Below are positions 1 to 6,476 of a stretch of DNA of 14,386 nt, piece after piece; within the stretch, counting starts at the first letter, position 1, and each line of letters begins with the position of its first letter. A program made the translations under genes and the position numbers. The stretch covers positions 1 to 14,386 of the forward strand of contig JAQBNY010000120.1 of assembly GCA_028288315.1 (NCBI GenBank). Reading direction: 5' to 3'. The stretch is from Mucilaginibacter sp. Lineage in GTDB: Bacteria > Bacteroidota > Bacteroidia > Sphingobacteriales > Sphingobacteriaceae. The notes under the pieces were generated by a model, which saw nothing but the letters and a program-made list of their open reading frames with translations, was not told the DNA's origin and searched no databases.

Positions 1-981
1 CCATGCGCCGTCATTAGTACGCTGAACGCTCAAATTAGTGTTGGTTGCATTAGCAAATTGGTAATTATATCCAGCCATAACGCATGGAATAAATTCCTGC
101 CCCCAAGATTCCACTGTTGTTTTCCAATAGGCCCAGTTTTGGTCGCAAAACTGCGGGAAGCTCCAGTACCGGTCATTATCGCCAGCGACATCTCCCATGT
201 TAGCCTCATACATCGCATCCGTACAGTTTTGAAAGCGATAATAAAAACGTGCCGGCGGCGACCATTTGTCTTGCATGCCTACAATATACAGATCAAACCC
301 AAGGTTTTTTAAATTGTCACGTAATTGTTTATAGAGTGCAACATTATCGTTTGAATTTAAATCCTGTGCACGATTGATAATGATGAGATATTTGCCATTT
401 ACCTTTTGGTAATTGCTTTTGGTCATCCAGTATGATAGCCTTTTAAAATCGTTATAAAAACCTAACAATTTTGCCGCGTTACTTTCCAGGGTTACCGTAT
501 TGGAAATACCCAAAGTACCTGTATTTAAATTATAAGAAATTGCAAAACCCATTTTGGAAGAATTGGCCGCATTCAGAAACGATACAATGGTATTGGAATC
601 GATCTTAAAGTTAGCATTGTCCATTGTAGGCGAACGTACCGAAAAGACAAAGTAGTCTATTTTAGCTATTGCGGCATTGGCTACGTGCGCATCCATTATA
701 GCAGGTTTAAGTATAGGGGCGGCAGTAGTGCCTACGCTTGGAAAACCGTTACTATAGAAATATGGGCCAGGCCCTACTGTAGGCTTTTGAGTAACTGCAG
801 TATTAAACGAAGTGAACGTGTAATAAAAAGCGCCAACAGTATAATTTTTGGTAGCCGGTACATCTGGTACGGTATAATTCAGAAAACTATCTTCGGGACC
901 AGGGGCCTTTTTTGAGCAGGAATACAGGCTTACCATTAGTAAAGCCATCCAGCCATATTTAAATATATTTTTACTTTTCAT
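1..981 (-). CDS. Lipoprotein, glycoside hydrolase family 71/99-like (partial, C-terminus outside window)
   Basis: This frame is open from the ATG at 981-979 to the window edge (327 codons, no stop). Residues 1-22 form a lipoprotein signal: a hydrophobic stretch (WMALLMVSLYS) before Cys22, so the protein is probably lipidated. The mature part starts with a strand-like VGAFYYTF segment (49-56). It then shows IDYFVFSV (108-115), an FKRLSYWM segment (179-186), KYLIIINRAQD (197-207), and a WSFPQFCDQNWAYWKTTVESW to FIPCVMAGYN region (273-306). This pattern resembles GH71/GH99-like TIM-barrel enzymes (GH99 includes endo-alpha-mannosidases/mannanases). The catalytic acids of that fold would lie beyond the window edge, so activity and substrate cannot be read. 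It starts 22 nt after the susD stop and is the third gene of the operon. Family assignment is by eye. It could instead be a non-catalytic glycan-binding surface lipoprotein. Confidence 0.6.
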   Translation of the reverse strand, partial: MKSKNIFKYGWMALLMVSLYSCSKKAPGPEDSFLNYTVPDVPATKNYTVGAFYYTFTSFNTAVTQKPTVGPGPYFYSNGFPSVGTTAAPILKPAIMDAHVANAAIAKIDYFVFSVRSPTMDNANFKIDSNTIVSFLNAANSSKMGFAISYNLNTGTLGISNTVTLESNAAKLLGFYNDFKRLSYWMTKSNYQKVNGKYLIIINRAQDLNSNDNVALYKQLRDNLKNLGFDLYIVGMQDKWSPPARFYYRFQNCTDAMYEANMGDVAGDNDRYWSFPQFCDQNWAYWKTTVESWGQEFIPCVMAGYNYQFANATNTNLSVQRTNDGAW

Positions 982-1003
982 ATCTAATTTTTTTCTTCTT
1001 CTG

Positions 1004-2746
1004 TTAATAAGTGGACGATACGGTGTATTTTATTCCTGCAGCGGTGAGATCTTCAATGTTTGGTCCATACCATTTTTGCACAAATGTTTGATCATAAAAT
1101 GGCAAAACTTTGGTCCAGTCTATTGGTGTATAAGCAGGTTCAATTTTTAGCCGGGTGTTAATATAATCTGGGCCGCCTAATAGTTTTAATCCATTAGCAT
1201 AACCAGCCGGATTAACGGTTGCTTCGGTAGTTTGAGGATAGGGGAAGCGGTCCGGAAGGTTAAGAAAAAGGGTGGTTATCCCAGTCACCGTTCCCGGGGC
1301 TGTGTGGGGTGGCAACACAAGGTTTTGTGTGCGTCTTTGCAGCAACCAGGCTTCAAACCCGCCATCATCAAAATAATTCATCCACTGCTGTATCCATATT
1401 TTACTTAGATTATTTGCAGGAATGCTGGTATTGATAAAACCAAGATCATAATTAAAACCACGTCCCGCAGTTCCCCATTTAATTCCATTTTGGTTTTGAT
1501 AAGTAGCAGCCTGGGCTTGTGTTAGACCCCAAAAAGCGAAATTGGCATTAATCCCTGCATAGTAGTAAGCATCAGGCGTTAGTGCTCCGCCGTATCCCTT
1601 TAAGCTGGCCTCCGCCTTCATGAAACATACTTCTGCATAGGTCATGATATAAAATGGGCGGTTTTGCGCTGTTAAAGCTGGTTGAAGTGTGCTGTAATTA
1701 ATTGGCACCTGTGCACCGGCAAACGGAAGGACATTACCCGGATTTGTAGGAGAAGTCAAATCCCAGTTGGGGAGTTTGGCGAACGATTTTGGTTGTCCAA
1801 GATGCGGTATAGGGTAAGAAACAATATAATGCAGCGCGGTCTTAGTGCTGGTTAGTGTGTCTGTAATGTTAAAAGGTGTTGCTGCTTTCAGGAAATAGGC
1901 ATCTATCCGGGGATCTTTATAGGAACGGAAATAGGTGAAAAGATAATCACTCATTACCGGTGTTGCAGTACCAAGGAAGGATGTTCCCTGAACCAACTGT
2001 ACGTTATACTGAGACTGGCTGCCTACTGCCGTGCCATAATTTAGTTTGGGATCGTCAGCATCAGAACTGATCAGACTGCTTTCATTCGCCATCACCTCTT
2101 TGATAGCCGCCGCAGATACCGTTGGTAAATTAACCTGGCAAGTTAAAGCGGTACGCAACCTGAGGGAGTTAGCAAACTTTATCCATTTACTCATGTCCCC
2201 TGCAAAAATCGGATCGGAGGTGAAGGTATCCCCTCCGGTTATTTTGATAGCTGCGGCATCGGCCTTTAACCTGGATAGTAATGAAGTGTAAATGGTGTTC
2301 TCATCATCATATTCCACAGCCGGATTATTCGTTTCACCCATGTGACTATAAGGCACCGGACCATAAGTGCCCACCAGGTAGGCGTATATATAACATTCCC
2401 AGATGTCTGCGATAGCCATACGGTTAGCATATGCCGGGTTAGCTCCGTAAAGTTTTTTCAACTGAGTAGTATTACCCAGTGCATTTACATACATCGTGCT
2501 CCAGATACCATCATCACCAGCGTTATACCGGCCCGTAGGATCGACTAAATGAGAATATTCCCAAAGTGTCCTGATATTGGTTAGCTGAAAACGGTTAATG
2601 GTGTTTAAAAACACACCAGGTAATACCGCTTCGGGCTCCGCAACGGTAAACGAACCGGGATTCGTATTAATTTTAGGGAAATTTTTTGTACACGCTACTG
2701 TAATCATAGACAGCAGCACTGCTAAATAAATAATTTTCTTTTTCAT
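1004..2746 (-). CDS. SusD/RagB-family nutrient-binding outer-membrane lipoprotein (SusD-like_2 type)
   Basis: A 580-residue lipoprotein that would bind glycan (or peptide) at the cell surface and cap the SusC-like transporter. The signal peptide ends at a lipobox (ITVAC) with Cys19 as the lipidation site. The mature N-terminus, FPKINTNPGSF (23-33), is typical of the SusD-like_2 group, which opens with an 'INTNP' motif. Further hallmarks are the helical TPR-like region rich in Ala/Leu (about 160-220), the GPVPYS motif (about 128-133), and a C-terminal half full of aromatic, Pro- and Gly-rich loops. The length is in the usual 480-600 residue range. The start lies 4 nt after the susC stop, which indicates translational coupling in one operon. 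The family call is firm; the substrate is unknown. The nearby GH71/99-like gene would suggest a mannan- or glucan-type polymer, which is inference. Confidence 0.95.
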   Translation of the reverse strand: MKKKIIYLAVLLSMITVACTKNFPKINTNPGSFTVAEPEAVLPGVFLNTINRFQLTNIRTLWEYSHLVDPTGRYNAGDDGIWSTMYVNALGNTTQLKKLYGANPAYANRMAIADIWECYIYAYLVGTYGPVPYSHMGETNNPAVEYDDENTIYTSLLSRLKADAAAIKITGGDTFTSDPIFAGDMSKWIKFANSLRLRTALTCQVNLPTVSAAAIKEVMANESSLISSDADDPKLNYGTAVGSQSQYNVQLVQGTSFLGTATPVMSDYLFTYFRSYKDPRIDAYFLKAATPFNITDTLTSTKTALHYIVSYPIPHLGQPKSFAKLPNWDLTSPTNPGNVLPFAGAQVPINYSTLQPALTAQNRPFYIMTYAEVCFMKAEASLKGYGGALTPDAYYYAGINANFAFWGLTQAQAATYQNQNGIKWGTAGRGFNYDLGFINTSIPANNLSKIWIQQWMNYFDDGGFEAWLLQRRTQNLVLPPHTAPGTVTGITTLFLNLPDRFPYPQTTEATVNPAGYANGLKLLGGPDYINTRLKIEPAYTPIDWTKVLPFYDQTFVQKWYGPNIEDLTAAGIKYTVSSTY

Positions 2747-2750
2747 GATA

Positions 2751-5700
2751 TTATAATGAAAATTTTAAGTCAAGACCATAAGTTGCATACGGTAAGGAAC
2801 CGCCTTGTTCAATTCCCTGGGCGTTCCCTGAGAATGCTGCTGATTGCGGATCGATGCCTTTAGGGGTTTTCTGAAATATTGTCCAAACGTTTCGGCCGAC
2901 AGCTGAAATGCTGGCCGTCCTGAACAAGGTTCCTTTCAACAACCTTGGAGAAAATGCGTAGGTCAGGATCACCTGGGTAAGCTTCACATACGAGGCATCA
3001 TAAGTATAAAGATGAGATACGTGACTGGTTTGCTGCCAATAAGTTTGTGGTGATATATAAATATTATTTGGCTTAGTCAGATCAGCGATATAGAATCCAT
3101 TGGCATCTTTTATTGGATTTCCACTGGCATCTACAACCGGGAAATAACCGGGATAAATTGACCCTTTGGCTCGGTTATCAGGATAAACCTTATTTAAAAT
3201 GGAAGTTAATCCTTGCCGCTCATTGGCATTTTCACCAAGTACACCGTCGCTGAACAGGTATTCAGAACGACCGCCAAGAGTTGCGGCGGCCACCCCAGCT
3301 ATATAGTTCCGGAAATTGGTGCCCGAATATAAAGAACCGCCGATGCGCGCTGATGCTAAAAAGTTGAAACTAAATTGTTTGTATCTAAACGTTGAACCAA
3401 ATGACATCATTGCCTTGGGACTTGCATACCCTGCAATAGGTACATAACCAGCAATTGCCGAGGTATAGTATGGTATGCCTGACGTTGGGTTGATGATTGC
3501 ATAACCGGCTGAAGAATATTGCTGATCTTCTGCTCTTAATACCCCCAAAGGTTTACCAACCTCCGCATAATTAATTACGGTACCGGTTCTTCCAAGCTGT
3601 ACCTGGGTAATACCAGGAGTTAAAGCCTTGACTAAATTACGATTCATCGAAAAATTGTAAACGGCGTCCCAGCTAAAGTTTTTGGACTTTATTGGTGTTC
3701 CCGACAAAGTAACTTCCAGTCCTTTATTTTGAACTTCCCCGGCATTGATGATCTGTGTAGAATAGCCAAATTCAGGCGGGGTAGTAGGTGTTAACAACTG
3801 GTTCACCGTGCTTGATTTATAGACATCAGCATCCACTGACAACCGGTTGTTAAGAAAGTGAAGTTCCACACCCAATTCGGTAGAGGTGGTGAGTTCAGGT
3901 TTTAGGTTACTATTTTTTAACTGGGTATCAAATGTTAAAAAGCTAACGCCATTAAGCACGCCCGAAGAGTTAAACGCATTATATAAGTTATAAGGACTGG
4001 TATCATTACCTACACGGGCGATTGATGCCCGTATTTTACCAAAACTCAATATGTTTTGCGGTATGCTTTTCCAAAGCTCGGTAAATACAAAGCTGCCGCT
4101 TACCGAAGGATAAAAGAACGAAGCGTTTGCCACGGGCAAAGTGGACGACCAGTCGTTACGTCCGGTAATATCAACATATAAGAAATCCTTGTAACCGATA
4201 CTTGCTAAACCGTACACGGAGTTCACCTGCGAACGTGAAAAACTTTCATTGGCAGATATTACGCTGCCATTATTCGTTAAGCTTCTCACATCATGTACCA
4301 GCAACTGGTTGGTGCTCGCGCTTGTATTATAATAGTTGGTAGCACGGAGATTTCCGCCCACATTTGCAACGATAGAAAAATCTGTGAGACGTTTATTATA
4401 TGTAAATAAACCCTCACTGTTCCATACCCTGTTATTTTGCTGAAACTCAGCATATGATCCGTTGATATTTGATAATGAACCTTTCTGAATAAAAGTATAC
4501 CTGTTTCCCCAAAGCAAATTTCCTGATTCCTGTGCCCTAAAGCTCAAATCTTTGGTTAACTGGATTGTTAGCGTTGCGCCACCAATTATGGTGTTATGAA
4601 CATCATTGTTGCCGTTCTCATTTATATCCCAATATGGGTTTTCGTAATTGGTTGAGCCTCCACTTTTAAAGGCATTGCCGTTGGCATCCTTCCAGGGTAT
4701 CAGACTACTCATAGGTATGCTGAGCACCGCCTGATTGAAATAATTGAACGGATTAGCAGGATCCTCATTACGATAGGTTCTGTTTGTAACTGATTCTTGT
4801 ATGTATTGCAAACGCGTTTCTACCTTTAGCCATGGAGTAAAATCCCGGCTCGCATTTAGCTGGAAATTATTTTTTTGAACCAGATTCTGTTTGTCGATAA
4901 CATCAGTTGCGTCAACACGCGTGTATGAAAAACGCATAGATGACTTATCATCCGCATTGCTGATAGAAATGTTTTGGGCAGACTGACCACCAGTTTTAAA
5001 TAAAGTGTTAACACTGTTAGGTTGCGGCGAGTAAGTAATTAGCTGACCGCTTGTAGAAAGGTAAGGCTGCCCAAGCAGTACGGTACCCCAGTTACGGCCT
5101 CCACCGCTACCCGCTTGTATAACTCCCTGTCCCGCGGGGCCAACGAGAGTTCCGTTCAGCCTGCCGCTGCCGCCTTCTCCGTATGCGTACTGATAGTCTG
5201 GATACTGTAAGACCTGAGAAGCCATATAGTTGCCGTTATAAGTGATTCCTAACCCGGCGTTCTTCCTTCCTTTTTTTGTAGTGACCAGTATTGCACCGTT
5301 TGCTGCTTTTGATCCGTATAGGGCAGCAGCGTTAGGACCTTTCAATACTGAAATACTCTCAATATCATCCGGATTTAAGTCTGCCGCGTTATTGCCATAA
5401 TCAAGGTTACCAACTTGCCCATTTGAGTCATTGTTGTCAATAGGCACACCATCAACCACCCATAATGGCTGGTTATTGCCTGTAATTGAATTAGCTCCCC
5501 TTAACTGCACCCTTGTTGATCCTGAAGGCTGGCCGCTTGTTGTTAGCTGCAGGCCAGAAACCTTACCGTCTAACAAGTCGGTAATGTTGGTTGCTCTGGC
5601 TTCTGTCATCTCATTAACATTAACCCCTTGCTGGGAATATCCCAACGAAGCCTTTTTTCTTGGGATATTAAGAGCCGCAATCACGACTTCTTCCATCTGC

Positions 5701-6005
5701 GTAGAAATGGGTTCCATCTTTACGTCAATAGAGGTTTTACCCTGGATGCTTACTTCTTTGGATTTGTATCCAATAAATGTAATTACAAGCGTATTGCCCT
5801 GTGTACCGCTTGCGTCTATACTGAAATTACCGCTTGGATTAGTTACGCTACCCCGCTGGGTTCCCTTTAGCGTAACTGAAACACCTGGCATTGCGCCACC
5901 GTTTTCATCGGTGACTTTACCCCTAATAGTATGATCTTGTGCATAGCAGTTTAAGGCTACGAACCATACCATAAAAAAATTACATAAAAGTTTCTTCATG
6001 CTCAT
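2751..6005 (-). CDS. SusC/RagA-family TonB-linked outer-membrane transporter
   Basis: A 1084-residue outer-membrane beta-barrel that imports oligosaccharides using TonB-ExbBD energy, working with the SusD-like partner. Residues 1-22 are a Sec signal peptide (ending CYAQ). Residues 25-110 are a carboxypeptidase-regulatory-like beta-sandwich (IRGKVTDENGGAMPGVSV, later SGNFSID and VITFIGYKSKEV). The EEVVIAALNIPRKKASLGYS segment leads into the plug (about 115-248), which shows ITDLLDGKVSGLQL, VQLRGANSI, PLWVVDGVPID, LNPDDIESISVLKGPNAAALYG and ANGAILVTTKKGR. The remainder is barrel strands ending in YGLDLKFSL with the usual terminal aromatic-rich strand. No STN secretin-like domain is present, so an anti-sigma/FecR-type signalling route is unlikely for this transporter. 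A second ATG lies two codons in (5999); both give a good signal peptide. First gene of the operon and divergent from the SARP-type regulator. Confidence 0.97.
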   Translation of the reverse strand: MSMKKLLCNFFMVWFVALNCYAQDHTIRGKVTDENGGAMPGVSVTLKGTQRGSVTNPSGNFSIDASGTQGNTLVITFIGYKSKEVSIQGKTSIDVKMEPISTQMEEVVIAALNIPRKKASLGYSQQGVNVNEMTEARATNITDLLDGKVSGLQLTTSGQPSGSTRVQLRGANSITGNNQPLWVVDGVPIDNNDSNGQVGNLDYGNNAADLNPDDIESISVLKGPNAAALYGSKAANGAILVTTKKGRKNAGLGITYNGNYMASQVLQYPDYQYAYGEGGSGRLNGTLVGPAGQGVIQAGSGGGRNWGTVLLGQPYLSTSGQLITYSPQPNSVNTLFKTGGQSAQNISISNADDKSSMRFSYTRVDATDVIDKQNLVQKNNFQLNASRDFTPWLKVETRLQYIQESVTNRTYRNEDPANPFNYFNQAVLSIPMSSLIPWKDANGNAFKSGGSTNYENPYWDINENGNNDVHNTIIGGATLTIQLTKDLSFRAQESGNLLWGNRYTFIQKGSLSNINGSYAEFQQNNRVWNSEGLFTYNKRLTDFSIVANVGGNLRATNYYNTSASTNQLLVHDVRSLTNNGSVISANESFSRSQVNSVYGLASIGYKDFLYVDITGRNDWSSTLPVANASFFYPSVSGSFVFTELWKSIPQNILSFGKIRASIARVGNDTSPYNLYNAFNSSGVLNGVSFLTFDTQLKNSNLKPELTTSTELGVELHFLNNRLSVDADVYKSSTVNQLLTPTTPPEFGYSTQIINAGEVQNKGLEVTLSGTPIKSKNFSWDAVYNFSMNRNLVKALTPGITQVQLGRTGTVINYAEVGKPLGVLRAEDQQYSSAGYAIINPTSGIPYYTSAIAGYVPIAGYASPKAMMSFGSTFRYKQFSFNFLASARIGGSLYSGTNFRNYIAGVAAATLGGRSEYLFSDGVLGENANERQGLTSILNKVYPDNRAKGSIYPGYFPVVDASGNPIKDANGFYIADLTKPNNIYISPQTYWQQTSHVSHLYTYDASYVKLTQVILTYAFSPRLLKGTLFRTASISAVGRNVWTIFQKTPKGIDPQSAAFSGNAQGIEQGGSLPYATYGLDLKFSL

Positions 6006-6008
6006 TAG

Positions 6009-6037
6009 ATTGGTTAAAAAAATTGGTTAATTGGTTT
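6009..6037 (-). repeat. Three short direct repeats ATTGGTTA/T in the susC leader
   Basis: On the plus strand the word ATTGGTTA occurs at 6009-6016 and 6022-6029, followed directly by ATTGGTTT at 6030-6037. On the coding strand of susC this reads TAACCAAT, the nearest copy ending a few bases before the ATG at 6005. The last two copies abut. They fall in the 5' untranslated leader, so they could act at the mRNA level or could be a simple slippage product. Confidence 0.4.
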
Positions 6038-6145
6038 ATAAGCTCACGAAGTAAGAAAATGGCCTTAACAGAACCTTAAGGATTTCTTAATAAAAGAAGA
6101 ATCGTAAATAAAAGTAACTTTTTTTCATTTCCTGAATTTTAGTGC

Positions 6146-6174
6146 CAATATTAATTAGTATTAACTTTAGTTAA
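6146..6174 (-). promoter_or_regulatory. Candidate susC operon promoter with inverted repeat at the -33 position
   Basis: On the minus strand, 6153-6146 reads TAATATTG, one mismatch from the Bacteroidota -7 consensus TAnnTTTG. No TTTG lies at the expected -33 distance. In its place is an inverted repeat with 6-bp arms (TTAACT at 6161-6166, AGTTAA at 6169-6174). A weak core promoter with a dyad in place of the -33 box would fit an activator-dependent promoter. The leader would be about 140 nt. Position and motif are seen; function is inferred. Confidence 0.35.
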
Positions 6175-6244
6175 CACATATTTGGACTGTAAACACCAGC
6201 AAGATTCTTTCATGAGGAAGAAGTCCTAATAGCCAATGTTTCTA

Positions 6245-6276
6245 ATTGATGCGTTTTTTGATCAATTTGCATCAAT
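6245..6276. promoter_or_regulatory. 8-bp inverted repeat, candidate operator
   Basis: ATTGATGC at 6245-6252 is matched exactly in inverted orientation by GCATCAAT at 6269-6276, with a 16-bp spacer. The spacer contains the palindrome TTGATCAA (6258-6265), so TTGAT-type half-sites occur several times in 32 bp on both strands. It lies about midway between the divergent genes, a reasonable place for a shared regulator-binding site. Confidence 0.35.
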
Positions 6277-6364
6277 AGAACAGTCACCAAGGAACTTATC
6301 CAGCCTTATTGCCTTCATTTATAAAGTTTTAAGGGTTGCGATACAATGCGGTGTTGGGAATATA

Positions 6365-6393
6365 TTGTGAAAAGTTTTATTCTGTTATCTTTG
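6365..6393 (+). promoter_or_regulatory. Bacteroidota-type promoter for the SARP-type regulator gene
   Basis: TATCTTTG at 6386-6393 matches the -7 consensus TAnnTTTG exactly. A partial -33 element (TTG at 6365-6367) lies 18 bp upstream. Transcription would start near 6400, leaving a leader of roughly 75 nt before the ATG at 6477. The last bases of the -7 element overlap the second copy of TTTGATCAAT (6390-6399). Confidence 0.6.
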
Positions 6394-6476
6394 ATCAATA
6401 ATATCGTAGAATTATAAACTTAAGTGGAATAACCACACACTAACAATTTAGTGCATTTTTGAAGTTACCTGATGTC

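Larger units (their letters stand above)
6006..6476. other. Divergent intergenic region between susC-like operon and SARP-type regulator gene
   Basis: This 471-bp region has no credible gene. It carries a promoter for the rightward regulator gene, a weaker candidate promoter for the leftward susC operon, an 8-bp inverted repeat (6245-6276), a 6-bp inverted repeat (6161-6174), two copies of TTTGATCAAT (6257-6266 and 6390-6399), and three copies of an ATTGGTTA-like word next to the susC start (6009-6037). It is long enough for two independent promoters plus operators, as expected if the regulator controls the divergent operon. Confidence 0.7.

Noticed and set aside
5431..5934. 167-codon plus-strand open frame opposite the start of susC
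   Set aside because: It is the antisense shadow of the strongly supported SusC N-terminal and plug region, and its translation resembles no protein family.
6459..6476. TTG start giving six extra residues on the SARP-type regulator
   Set aside because: The in-frame ATG at 6477 begins directly with a normal signal peptide; the extra residues add nothing family-like.
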